Source: an uncultured Clostridia bacterium
GTDB taxonomy: Bacteria > Bacillota > Clostridia > Oscillospirales > Butyricicoccaceae
DNA: 16,977 nucleotides
Direction: 5' to 3'
Assembly (NCBI GenBank): GCA_910586575.1
Contig: CAJUJQ010000065.1
Span: 1 to 16,977, forward strand
Made by a program: the position numbers and the translations under genes. This document shows, piece by piece, positions 6,758-14,243 of the stretch; the stretch's first letter is position 1, and each line of letters starts with the position of its first letter. Below the pieces are notes generated by a model, which did no database searches, was not told the origin of the DNA, and saw nothing but the letters and a program-made list of their open reading frames with translations.

Positions 6758-8155
6758 TTGCAGCAAAATATCAACGGGCAGCAGGAAAACAAAATGGGTA
6801 CGGAAAGCGTCGGCCGCCTGATTGCGGGGATGGCGCTTCCGGCAATGTTTGCCATGCTGATCCAGGCGCTGTATAATATTGTAGACAGCATTTATGTCGC
6901 CAAGCTGTCACAGGAAGCCTTGACGGCGGTATCCCTCGCCTTCCCGCTCCAATCGCTGATTATCGCGCTGGGCGTGGGCACCGGGGTCGGCGTCAATTCG
7001 CTGATTTCCCGCCGCCTGGGCGCGGGCAACCGCGACGCGGCTTCCGCCGCCGCCAAGCACGGCCTTGTGCTCGCGGTGATTTCGGGGCTGGTGTACGGCC
7101 TGATTTGCTTCCTGATTATGAAACCGTTTTTTGCCGCGTTCACGGACGGGCAGCCCGCGATTTATGAGCAGGGCATCCAATACGGCTACATTGTCACCGT
7201 GCTTTCGGTGTTTTGCATGATTTCCATTGCCTGCGAGAAGATTATCCAGGCAACCGGCAACATGGTGATTCCGATGATTCAGAACGTGTTCGGCGCGGTG
7301 GTCAATATCATCCTGGACCCGATTATGATTTTCGGCCTGCTGGGCTTCCCGAAGCTCGGCGTTGTGGGTGCGGCAATCGCGACGGTGACCGGGCAGATTG
7401 TCAGCATGCTGCTCGGCCTGTGCTTCCTCTTCCTGCGCAAGCACGAGGTAGACGTTGGCTTCTGCGGCTTCCGGCTGGACTTATCGGTGATTGGGCAAAT
7501 TTACCAGGTCGGCCTGCCGGGTATCATCATGCAGTCCGTCATGTCGGTCATGACCGCCGGACTCAACGCCATCCTTGCGGGATACTCGGCGACAGCGGTC
7601 GCTGTGCTGGGCGTTTACTTCAGGCTGCAAAGCTTTGTCTTTATGCCGGTGTTCGGCCTGAACCAGGGCGCGCTGCCGGTCATGGGCTATAACTTCGGGG
7701 CGCGCAGGCGCTCCCGCATGATCCAGGCATACAAGGTGTCGCTGCTCTCAGCGGCGGCGATTATGGCGGCGGGTGCAATCCTGTTCCAGACCGCGCCCGG
7801 CGTGATGCTGCGCCTGTTCCTGACCAGCGAGGAGGCCGCACTCGGCGACGCTTCCCCCTTGCTGCAAATGGGCATTCCGGCGCTGCGCACCATCAGCCTG
7901 TGCTTTGTCCCGGCGGCGTTCGGTATCATTAACTCGACCGTGTTCCAGGCCATTGGCCGCGGCATGAACTCGCTGATTGTCTCGGTCTGCCGTCAGCTGA
8001 TCATTATCCTCCCTGCGGCGTGGCTGTTTGCCAAGTGGTGGGGCGTGAACGGTACATGGTACGCGTTCCCATTTGCCGAAATCTTCACGCTGGTGCTGTC
8101 CTTCGTGCTGCTGTATCGCGATTATAAAGGAGAAATTTCAAAATTGGAGGCATAA
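6758..8155 (+). CDS. MATE family multidrug/cation antiporter
   Basis: A 465-residue inner-membrane protein with about 12 predicted hydrophobic segments in two homologous halves, the architecture of MATE exporters, which couple sodium or proton entry to drug efflux. Family-like stretches are GMALPAMFAMLIQALYNIVD with SIYVA near the start, GVGTGVGVNSLISRRLGAGN, and NQGALPVMGYNFGARRR at the start of the second half. The start is TTG 6758, 8 bases after AAAGGGG; the in-frame ATG at 6749 directly abuts that site, and an ATG further upstream (6794) would shorten the protein. It is the first gene of an operon: plsC begins 3 bases after its stop, and the plsC ribosome binding site lies inside its last codons. 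The substrate cannot be predicted. Confidence 0.93.
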   Translation: MQQNINGQQENKMGTESVGRLIAGMALPAMFAMLIQALYNIVDSIYVAKLSQEALTAVSLAFPLQSLIIALGVGTGVGVNSLISRRLGAGNRDAASAAAKHGLVLAVISGLVYGLICFLIMKPFFAAFTDGQPAIYEQGIQYGYIVTVLSVFCMISIACEKIIQATGNMVIPMIQNVFGAVVNIILDPIMIFGLLGFPKLGVVGAAIATVTGQIVSMLLGLCFLFLRKHEVDVGFCGFRLDLSVIGQIYQVGLPGIIMQSVMSVMTAGLNAILAGYSATAVAVLGVYFRLQSFVFMPVFGLNQGALPVMGYNFGARRRSRMIQAYKVSLLSAAAIMAAGAILFQTAPGVMLRLFLTSEEAALGDASPLLQMGIPALRTISLCFVPAAFGIINSTVFQAIGRGMNSLIVSVCRQLIIILPAAWLFAKWWGVNGTWYAFPFAEIFTLVLSFVLLYRDYKGEISKLEA

Positions 8156-8158
8156 GCT

Positions 8159-8881
8159 ATGCTTCGCACGCTAATCTGGTTTATTTATTTCTGGCTGTAC
8201 CTGATTGTAATGCTGCCAATCCTGTTTTATTATTGGCGGCTCGACCTGCGCCGCGACCCCAGGCTGGACGAGAAAGTCAACCAAAAGGTAACCAACTGGG
8301 CGCGGCGGCTGATGCGCGTGGCGGGGATGACGGTCACGGTGCGCGGCAGGGAGAACCTGCCGGAAGGCACGGCGGTCTTTATCGCGAACCATCAGGGCAA
8401 TTTCGATATCCCGCTCATGCTGAGCTGCCTGGGGCACGCGCACGGGCTGCTTGCCAAGCAGGAGCTTGCGCGCATCCCCATCCTGCGGCTGTGGATGCGG
8501 CTGCTGCACTGCCTGTTTGTGGACCGCTCCTCCCCGCGCGCCGGGATGGAATCCATCGTGAACGGCGTGAAGCTGCTCGAAAGCGGGCATTCGCTGGTGA
8601 TCTTCCCCGAGGGCACCCGCAGCCGCGGGGACGCGATGCAGGAGTTCAAAGGCGGCGCGTTCCGCATTGCGAGCAAGTCCAAGGTGCCGGTCGTCCCGGT
8701 GACGATTGACGGCTCCTACCGCGCGATGGAGGCCAACCCCACCGGCTGGCTGATCCGCCCCGCCCATGTGACGCTGACCATCCACCCCGCCATCCCCACC
8801 GACGGCATGTCGCGCGAAGAGCTGCGCGTGCTTCCCCAAAAAACACAGGCGATGATTGCCTCTGCGCTGAAAGGAGCCTAA
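8159..8881 (+). CDS. plsC: 1-acyl-sn-glycerol-3-phosphate acyltransferase
   Basis: A 240-residue membrane-associated acyltransferase that makes phosphatidic acid from lysophosphatidic acid in phospholipid synthesis. The N-terminus (about residues 1-28) is a hydrophobic anchor rich in Trp, Phe and Tyr. The catalytic HX4D block is NHQGNFD with His78, and the substrate-binding block FPEGTRS starts at residue 149; a later VVPVTIDGS stretch is also typical. It is translationally coupled to the MATE gene upstream (3-base gap) and to luxS downstream (1-base gap). Acyl-group preference is unknown, and some members with these motifs act on other lyso-lipids. Confidence 0.93.
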   Translation: MLRTLIWFIYFWLYLIVMLPILFYYWRLDLRRDPRLDEKVNQKVTNWARRLMRVAGMTVTVRGRENLPEGTAVFIANHQGNFDIPLMLSCLGHAHGLLAKQELARIPILRLWMRLLHCLFVDRSSPRAGMESIVNGVKLLESGHSLVIFPEGTRSRGDAMQEFKGGAFRIASKSKVPVVPVTIDGSYRAMEANPTGWLIRPAHVTLTIHPAIPTDGMSREELRVLPQKTQAMIASALKGA

Positions 8882-8882
8882 A

Positions 8883-9341
8883 ATGGAACGAATTGCAAGC
8901 TTTTGTGTCAACCATGACCTTCTGGAACCCGGTATGTATACCTCCCGCGCAGACGGGGATATTACCACCTATGATGTCCGCATGTTCGTCCCGAACGCGG
9001 GCGAGTACCTTTCCCCGGCGGGGGCGCATACGCTTGAGCACCTGCTGGCTACCAAGGCGCGCAATTCGGGGTATGCCGGGCATGTGATTTATGTCGGGCC
9101 GATGGGCTGCCTGACCGGTTTTTATTTCCTGGTGCGCGACCTCTCCCCCGAAGCTTCGATTGCCCTTGTACAGGAGTGCATGGCGTTTGCCGCCGCGTTC
9201 GAGGGCGATATCCCAGGCGCCAGCCGCGCCGAGTGCGGCAACTACGTGATGAACGACCTTGTTGCCGCGAAAAAGGTTGCCGCGCGCATGTGTAAGGTAC
9301 TCAAAGGCTGGACGCCCGAAAAAATGGTTTATCGGACTTAA
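8883..9341 (+). CDS. luxS: S-ribosylhomocysteine lyase (LuxS)
   Basis: A 152-residue cytoplasmic metalloenzyme that cleaves S-ribosylhomocysteine to homocysteine and DPD, the precursor of autoinducer-2, in the activated methyl cycle. Metal ligands are visible as HTLEH (His49 and His53) and AECGNY (Cys118). Glu52 and Cys76 (GPMGC) match the known catalytic residues. Length is normal. AAAGGAG at the end of plsC serves as the ribosome binding site, and the ATG follows the plsC stop after one base. The partner nucleosidase gene (mtnN/pfs) is not in the window, so grouping with a MATE exporter and plsC is probably a matter of shared transcription, not pathway. Confidence 0.97.
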   Translation: MERIASFCVNHDLLEPGMYTSRADGDITTYDVRMFVPNAGEYLSPAGAHTLEHLLATKARNSGYAGHVIYVGPMGCLTGFYFLVRDLSPEASIALVQECMAFAAAFEGDIPGASRAECGNYVMNDLVAAKKVAARMCKVLKGWTPEKMVYRT

Positions 9342-9382
9342 TCTTTTGTTTTGAAAATATTTCAAATCGTCGAAAAAAAGTC

Positions 9383-9411
9383 TTGCAATCGGACGCGTTA
9401 TGTGGTAGTAT
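9383..9411 (+). promoter_or_regulatory. sigma-A-type promoter of rpmE
   Basis: TTGCAA (9383-9388) and TAGTAT (9406-9411) are spaced by 17 bases. The predicted start near 9418 gives a short leader to rpmE at 9455. The same TTGCAA -35 box occurs before glgP and the MATE gene. Confidence 0.65.
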
Positions 9412-9454
9412 TATCTTACGACTGTAAGGCTTAACCGGAAAGAGGTGAAACAGC

Positions 9455-9658
9455 ATGAAGCAGGGAATCCATCCCAATTATAAGCAGACGACCATTCGTT
9501 GTGCCTGCGGCAACATCATCGAGACTGGCTCCACCAAGGAAAACATCGTCGTTGACGTTTGCTCGAAGTGCCATCCGTTCTTCACCGGTAAGCAGAAGCT
9601 GGTAGATACTGGCGGACGTGTTGATCGCTTTAAGAGGCGTTTCAATCTGGATAAGTAA
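9455..9658 (+). CDS. rpmE: 50S ribosomal protein L31, zinc-binding type
   Basis: A 67-residue ribosomal protein of the bacterial L31 type A group. It begins MKQGIHPNY, the usual start for this protein, and has four cysteines (Cys16, Cys18, Cys36, Cys39) matching the zinc-binding form rather than the zinc-free paralogue made in zinc shortage. The C-terminal GGRVDRFKRRF is typical. GAGGTG lies upstream of the ATG. It has its own promoter and a terminator just after the stop, with hflX following. Confidence 0.97.
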   Translation: MKQGIHPNYKQTTIRCACGNIIETGSTKENIVVDVCSKCHPFFTGKQKLVDTGGRVDRFKRRFNLDK

Positions 9659-9662
9659 TCTG

Positions 9663-9703
9663 AGAACCATCGAATGCGTTTGACTGCTTCGGTGGTTCTT
9701 TTT
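9663..9703 (+). terminator. intrinsic terminator after rpmE
   Basis: AGAACCATCGAA (9663-9674) pairs with TTCGGTGGTTCT (9688-9699) with one non-Watson-Crick position, around a 13-base loop, and runs into T residues to 9703. The hflX ribosome binding site begins about 11 bases later, so hflX may depend partly on read-through. Confidence 0.85.
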
Positions 9704-9729
9704 CTCATTTTACGGAAGGGGGAATACCC

Positions 9730-10977
9730 TTGAACGAATCACAGGAAAAGGAAAAAGCCATCCTGGTCGGCCTGAGCTGCCCGGTATTCAAACCCGGCGA
9801 GGCCGCCGACGAGGCGACCCTCGCGGAGCTGGAAGCGCTGGTCGAGACGGCGGGCGGCGAGCCGGTCGCGTCCGTCCTGCAAAACCGCCCTGCGCCCGAC
9901 GCGCGCACCTTCATCGGGGAGGGCAAATGCGAGGAAATCCGCGCGCTGGCAGACGCGCATGAGGCAGCATTGATTATTTTTGACAACGAGCTGTCACCCT
10001 CCCAGATGCACAACCTGGAAAGCCTGACCGGCTGCACCGTGCTTGACCGCTCGGCGCTCATCCTGGACATTTTCGCCCAGCGCGCCCGCACCGGCGAAGG
10101 CAAGCTTCAGGTAGAGCTGGCGCAGTATCAGTATATCCTGCCGCGCCTGTCTGGACTCGGACGGGCAATGAGCCGCCTGGGCGGCGGCATCGGCACGCGC
10201 GGTCCCGGCGAGTCCAAGCTCGAAAGCGACCGGCGGCACATCCGGCGGCGCATTGACAAGCTGCGCGGTGAGCTGGAGCGGGTGCGGCAGGTGCGCGCCG
10301 TCCAGCGGCGGCAGCGCAAAAAAACCGAGCTGCCCCTTGCTGCCATCGTCGGCTATACGAACGCGGGCAAGTCCACGCTGCTCAACCGGCTGACCGGCGC
10401 GGGCGTCGAAGCCAACGACCGCCTGTTCGATACGCTCGACCCGACGACCCGCAAAAAGCGCATTTCTGACACCCAGGAAGTGCTGCTGTCTGATACGGTC
10501 GGCTTCATCCGCAAGCTGCCGCACCATCTGGTTTCAGCGTTCAAGGCGACGCTGGAAGAATTGCAGTTTGCGGATATCCTGCTGCACGTGGTCGATATCT
10601 CCGACCCGGAATGGGAAATCCAGGCGGAAACCGTGGACAAGGTGATTGGCCAGCTGGGCGCGGGGCACATTCCCCGGGTGATGGTATACAACAAAGCTGA
10701 CAAGTGCGAAACCCTGCCCCATTTGACGGACGGCGTGCTGTTCTCGGCGCGCACCGGCGAGGGCACCGAAGCGCTGTTACAGGCGATGGAAGCCGCCCTT
10801 GGGCGCGGCAGGCACGAGGTCACGCTGCTCATCCCCTACAGTGACGGCGCGGTGCTCGGCACCCTGCACCGGGAAGCCGAGGTCAAATCGGTCGAGTACG
10901 CCGAGAGCGGCACGCTTGTAACAGCGGTCGTGGACGAGAAAACCTTCGGGCGGCTGCGCGGGTACCAGGTGGAGTGA
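9730..10977 (+). CDS. hflX: ribosome-associated GTPase HflX
   Basis: A 415-residue GTPase of the HflX family, which binds the large ribosomal subunit and splits or rescues stalled ribosomes, notably after heat stress. The N-terminal domain precedes the GTPase domain and ends in a helical linker, with the family hallmark SRLGGGIGTRGPGESKLE. The GTPase motifs are G1 GYTNAGKS (residues 208-215), G3 DTVGF (from 255) and G4 NKAD (from 321). A TTG start at 9730 is used, with GGAAGGGGG 7 bases upstream. It leads a row of four plus-strand genes; its stop overlaps the upstream region of the YigZ-like gene. Confidence 0.95.
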   Translation: MNESQEKEKAILVGLSCPVFKPGEAADEATLAELEALVETAGGEPVASVLQNRPAPDARTFIGEGKCEEIRALADAHEAALIIFDNELSPSQMHNLESLTGCTVLDRSALILDIFAQRARTGEGKLQVELAQYQYILPRLSGLGRAMSRLGGGIGTRGPGESKLESDRRHIRRRIDKLRGELERVRQVRAVQRRQRKKTELPLAAIVGYTNAGKSTLLNRLTGAGVEANDRLFDTLDPTTRKKRISDTQEVLLSDTVGFIRKLPHHLVSAFKATLEELQFADILLHVVDISDPEWEIQAETVDKVIGQLGAGHIPRVMVYNKADKCETLPHLTDGVLFSARTGEGTEALLQAMEAALGRGRHEVTLLIPYSDGAVLGTLHREAEVKSVEYAESGTLVTAVVDEKTFGRLRGYQVE

Positions 10978-10982
10978 CCGGC

Positions 10983-11618
10983 ATGGAACAATCCTATTTT
11001 ATCCCGTTTTCGGCATACGCCGAGGACAACTTTGTCGAGCGGCGCTCCAAGTTCACCGGGCGGCTTTGGCACGTGGAAACCCCGGAGGAAGCGACCGCGA
11101 AAATTAAGGAAATGCGGGACACCTACTGGGACGCGACCCACCACTGTTACGCCTATATCCTGCGGGAGGGCAACCTCATGCGCTACTCCGACGACGGCGA
11201 GCCGCAGGGCACGGCGGGAATGCCCATCCTGGACGTGCTGCGGCATGAACACCTGGTGGATGTCTGCTGCGTGGTGACGCGCTATTTCGGGGGGATTCTG
11301 CTGGGCACCGGCGGGCTGGTGCGCGCCTATACCAATGGCGCGAAAATCGCGGTCGCCGCGTCCGGCGTCTCTGAAATGAGCATGTTTTCGGTGCTGCTGA
11401 TTGCCTGCCCTTACAATCTTCTGGGCGTCGTGCAGCAGGTGCTTCCCGCGCACGGCTGCATGGTGGACGAAACCGACTACGGCGCGGACGTGACGCTGAC
11501 CGTCAGCCAGCCCGCGGGCAACCTGGAAGCGCTCAACGCGGCGCTTGCCGAGGCAACCGCCGGGCAGGTTTACGCGGAGGAAATGGAACAAAAATTCATG
11601 GGACGGCGGGTCAAATAG
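10983..11618 (+). CDS. IMPACT/YigZ (UPF0029) family protein
   Basis: A 211-residue protein of the YigZ/IMPACT family. The N-terminal domain carries the strongly conserved stretches SKFTG, DATHHCYAYIL, YSDDGEPQGTAGMP and VVTRYFGGILLGTGGLVRAY; a smaller C-terminal domain follows (from about residue 137). Eukaryotic IMPACT regulates Gcn2 signalling, but the bacterial function is not settled. ATG 10983 is preferred over GTG 10974, because GGAG (10971-10974) lies 8 bases upstream of the ATG, while the GTG overlaps it. The 5-base gap from the hflX stop suggests cotranscription. Some databases list such proteins as proline dipeptidase-like, which I would not rely on. Confidence 0.92.
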   Translation: MEQSYFIPFSAYAEDNFVERRSKFTGRLWHVETPEEATAKIKEMRDTYWDATHHCYAYILREGNLMRYSDDGEPQGTAGMPILDVLRHEHLVDVCCVVTRYFGGILLGTGGLVRAYTNGAKIAVAASGVSEMSMFSVLLIACPYNLLGVVQQVLPAHGCMVDETDYGADVTLTVSQPAGNLEALNAALAEATAGQVYAEEMEQKFMGRRVK

Positions 11619-11649
11619 CCGTCCCCAGACAGACAGAAAAGAGGTTTAT

Positions 11650-12450
11650 ATGGAACAGAAGAAACTGGCACTGGTGGGCTGCGGCTTTTTAGGGAACATC
11701 ATCGCGGACGCGTATACCGCCGGGCTGCTGGAGGGTTATCGGCTGGTGGGCGCGTACAGCCGCACGGCGGCGAAAACGGCGGCGGTCGCGGAAAAGGCCG
11801 GCTGCAAGGCGTGCGCATCGCTGGACGAGCTGCTTGCACTCGCGCCCGACTACGTCGCGGAAGCGGCTTCGGTGCAGATGGTGAAAGAGATGGCGCTGCC
11901 GGTGCTCCGGCACGGGGCAAACCTGGTGCTGCTGTCCATCGGCGCACTGGCGGACGCGCCCTTCCGCGCCGAGGTGGAAGCGGCGGCCCGTGCAAACAGC
12001 GCAAAGGTGCATATCGCGTCCGGCGCGGTCGGCGGCTTTGACGTGCTGCGCACGGTGACGCTGATGGCGCAGGCGCAGAAGCTTCCCGAAACCGCCGGGA
12101 TTGTGACCCACAAGGGGCCGCAGTCGCTGCAAAATACCCCGGTTTTCGAAGGCAGGCTGCTGACTGATGCCGAGGAATCCCGCGTGCTGTCTGGCACGGC
12201 GGCGGACGCGATTGCGGTACTGCCGGCCAAGGTCAATGTTGCGGTGGCGGCGTCGCTGGCGACCACCGGCCCGGACAGCGCCACGGCGCAGATTTTCAGC
12301 GTGCCCGGCTTCGCGGGGGACGACCACTGCATTACCGCCGAAATCGACGGGGTGAAAGCCACGGTCGATATCTATTCCCGCACCGCCGAAATTGCGGGGT
12401 GGAGCGTGGTTTCGCTGCTGCGCAACCTTGCCGCGCCGATTATGTTCTGA
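11650..12450 (+). CDS. aspartate-dehydrogenase-like NAD(P)-binding oxidoreductase
   Basis: A 266-residue protein with an N-terminal Rossmann fold (LVGCGFLGN; glycines 10, 12 and 15) and a DUF108-type catalytic domain (LLSIGALAD, then SGAVGGFD at 124-131, then PAKVNVAVA). This is the L-aspartate dehydrogenase architecture, which oxidises aspartate to iminoaspartate or oxaloacetate with NAD(P). The usual C-terminal NPKTS-type segment is replaced by TAEIAGWSVVS, so the substrate may differ. No nadA or nadC is nearby to suggest a role in NAD synthesis. GAGG lies 5 bases before ATG 11650. It follows the YigZ-like gene by 31 bases and precedes a 2-hydroxyacid-dehydrogenase-like gene by 18, suggesting a linked two-step reaction; that link is inference. 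Confidence 0.8.
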   Translation: MEQKKLALVGCGFLGNIIADAYTAGLLEGYRLVGAYSRTAAKTAAVAEKAGCKACASLDELLALAPDYVAEAASVQMVKEMALPVLRHGANLVLLSIGALADAPFRAEVEAAARANSAKVHIASGAVGGFDVLRTVTLMAQAQKLPETAGIVTHKGPQSLQNTPVFEGRLLTDAEESRVLSGTAADAIAVLPAKVNVAVAASLATTGPDSATAQIFSVPGFAGDDHCITAEIDGVKATVDIYSRTAEIAGWSVVSLLRNLAAPIMF

Positions 12451-12468
12451 TAACAGGAGGATATGACA

Positions 12469-13365
12469 ATGTTTGAGAAACTGGTTGCCATCGAGCCGGT
12501 CAGCCTGGTGCCCGAGGCGGAACAGGCGCTGCGCCAATACGCGCGCGAGGTCGTGCTGTTCGGCGATATCCCAGCGGACGACGCCGAAATCGCCGCGCGC
12601 GTCGGGGACGCGGACGCAGTGCTGCTCAGTTACACCTCCCGCCTGACGCGCACCGCCATGGAGCGCTGCCCCAACCTGCGGTATGTCGGGATGTGCTGCT
12701 CGCTGTATTCCGAGGAAAGCGCGAACGTCGATATTGCCTATGCCCGTTCGCGTGGGATTGATGTGCGCGGCATCCGCGATTACGGCGACCGGGGCGTTGT
12801 GGAATACGTCCTCTGGCAGCTGATCGCCATCCTGCACGGTTTGGGCGGACAGCCGCGCTGGGAATCCCTGCCGCGTGAGCTGACCCGCCTGCGCGCCGGT
12901 GTGGTTGGGCTGGGTACCTCCGGGCGGATGATTGCGGAAGCGCTGCACGGCATGGGCGCGGACGTGCGGTATTTCAGCCGCACCCGCAAGCCAGACGCCG
13001 AAGCGGCAGGGCTTCGCTTCCAGCCGCTGGACGCGCTGCTTGCCGAATGTGAAGCCGTATTCACCTGCCTGAATAAAAATGTCATCCTGCTGCATGAGGA
13101 GCAGTTTGCCCGGCTGGGGACGCATAAAATCCTGTTTAATACCTCCATCGGCCCCGCCGCCGACCTTCCGGCGCTGGCGCGATGGCTGGACGACCCGCGG
13201 AACCTGTTCTGCTGTGATACGGCCGGCGCGCTGGGCGACCCCGCGCTGTTGGAACGGAGCAATGTGCTTTGCGTCAACACCTCCGCCGGGCGTACTAAGG
13301 AAGCGTTCGGCCTGCTGAGCGAAAAGGTGCTTGCCAATCTCAAGGCGCATTTGCAGGGCGGTTGA
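12469..13365 (+). CDS. 2-hydroxyacid-dehydrogenase-fold protein lacking the usual catalytic triad
   Basis: A 298-residue protein with the fold of D-isomer-specific 2-hydroxyacid dehydrogenases: a split N-terminal domain (CPNLRYVGMCCSLY, NVDIAYARSRGIDV, IRDYGDRGVVEYV) and a Rossmann domain with GLGTSG (147-152). At the three catalytic positions it differs. The usual Arg in NTARG reads NTSIG (Ile227), the Glu region reads CDTAGALGD (from Cys249), and the His position reads VNTSAGRT (Thr271). It therefore probably uses other residues, catalyses another reaction or only binds nucleotide. ATG 12469 lies 8 bases after AGGAGG; the ATG at 12463 is too close. It is the last gene of the hflX row, paired with the aspartate-dehydrogenase-like gene. 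Confidence 0.8.
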   Translation: MFEKLVAIEPVSLVPEAEQALRQYAREVVLFGDIPADDAEIAARVGDADAVLLSYTSRLTRTAMERCPNLRYVGMCCSLYSEESANVDIAYARSRGIDVRGIRDYGDRGVVEYVLWQLIAILHGLGGQPRWESLPRELTRLRAGVVGLGTSGRMIAEALHGMGADVRYFSRTRKPDAEAAGLRFQPLDALLAECEAVFTCLNKNVILLHEEQFARLGTHKILFNTSIGPAADLPALARWLDDPRNLFCCDTAGALGDPALLERSNVLCVNTSAGRTKEAFGLLSEKVLANLKAHLQGG

Positions 13366-13411
13366 TGCACGCGGCACATCATTCTTTTTCTGCGGCGATA
13401 CCGTTTTGCGC

Positions 13412-13431
13412 GGGAGGGGCAGGCCCCTCCC
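13412..13431. repeat. GC-rich perfect palindrome, REP-like
   Basis: GGGAGGGG (13412-13419) and CCCCTCCC (13424-13431) form a perfect 8-bp stem around CAGG. No T tract follows directly, so it is not a typical terminator. It sits between two convergent operons. Similar GGGAGGGG/CCCCTCCC palindromes are, from memory, scattered between genes in Oscillospirales genomes, but only one copy is present here. Confidence 0.5.
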
Positions 13432-13463
13432 CTACAATAGACCGAAAACATATCGGAAAACAG

Positions 13464-13497
13464 AAAAGACACGGCTGGAATTTGCCGTGTCTTTTTT
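13464..13497. terminator. bidirectional intrinsic terminator
   Basis: GACACGGC (13468-13475) and GCCGTGTC (13484-13491) form a perfect 8-bp stem, preceded by AAAA (13464-13467) and followed by TTTTTT (13492-13497). It can end the plus-strand hflX-to-dehydrogenase row and the minus-strand nitroreductase-sir2 operon, which converge here. Confidence 0.92.
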
Positions 13498-13505
13498 GGG
13501 ATACC

Positions 13506-14225
13506 TCACAGCTGGGAGAATACTTCGCCGATGGGCGCGTGAATGACGAGGTCGGCGCGGCGGTCGGCGGGGGTCGAGGATTTGTTAATCAGCACCAGCT
13601 TGTGCCCGCGGTAGCCGTTGATGAAGCTTGCCGCCGGGTACACGGTCAGGGACGTACCGCCGATAATCAGCACATCCGCGCCGTCAATCGCCCGGATGCT
13701 GCCCTCAATGGTCGCGGAGTCTAGCCCCTCCTCATAGAGCACTACATCGGGCTTGATTTCGCCGCCGCACTTCTCGCAGCGCGGCACGCCCGTGCTGTGC
13801 AGGATGAACGGCGCATCATAGAACGCGTGGCACTTGCGGCAGTAGTTGCGGTGCACCGAGCCATGCAGCTCATACACGGCCTGCGAGCCTGCCGCCTGGT
13901 GCAGCCCGTCGATATTCTGGGTGACAACTGCTTTCAGCTTCCCCTGCCGCTCCCACTCGGCGAGCCTGCGGTGCGCCGCATTGGGCTTAGCGTCAAGTCA
14001 CAGCATTTTGTCGCGGTAAAAGCGGTAAAATTCTTCGGTTTCCTGCAAATAGAAGCTATGGGAAAGGATGGTTTCCGGCGGATACTTGTAGTGCTGGTTA
14101 TACAGCCCGTCCACCGAGCGGAAGTCGGGGATTCCGCTTTCGGTCGATACCCCAGCGCCTCCGAAAAAGACGATATTATCGCTCCCGTCAACCCATTCCT
14201 TCAGCTTTTGGATTTTTGCGTCCAT
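13506..14225 (-). pseudogene. Sir2-family NAD-dependent deacylase interrupted by one in-frame TGA
   Basis: Reading from ATG 14225 gives a 239-codon Sir2 protein with a single TGA at 13998-14000 (codon 76, reading KML-stop-LDAKPN). Sirtuins remove acyl groups from lysines using NAD. Everything else looks functional: GAGVSTESGIPDFRS (23-37), TQNIDGLH, ELHGS with catalytic His121, zinc cysteines 129, 132, 150 and 153, and GGTSLTVYPA. The frame is intact on both sides and length is normal, so the stop is recent, an assembly error, or recoded. GGGAGGG precedes the ATG, and the gene starts 18 bases after the nitroreductase stop, so they share a transcript. Termination at codon 76 would remove the catalytic His; an internal restart at Met117 would lack the NAD site. 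Confidence 0.85.
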
Positions 14226-14243
14226 GCCAAACGCCCTCCCTTC

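Noticed and set aside
11689..13377. A 562-codon open frame on the minus strand across the two dehydrogenase-like genes
   Set aside because: It is the antisense shadow of two genes with clear motifs, is rich in Arg, Gln and His as expected for antisense GC-rich DNA, and has no family resemblance.
13998..14000. TGA read as tryptophan by a changed genetic code
   Set aside because: TGA is used as the normal stop of several genes here, including rpsI, the CLC gene and hflX.
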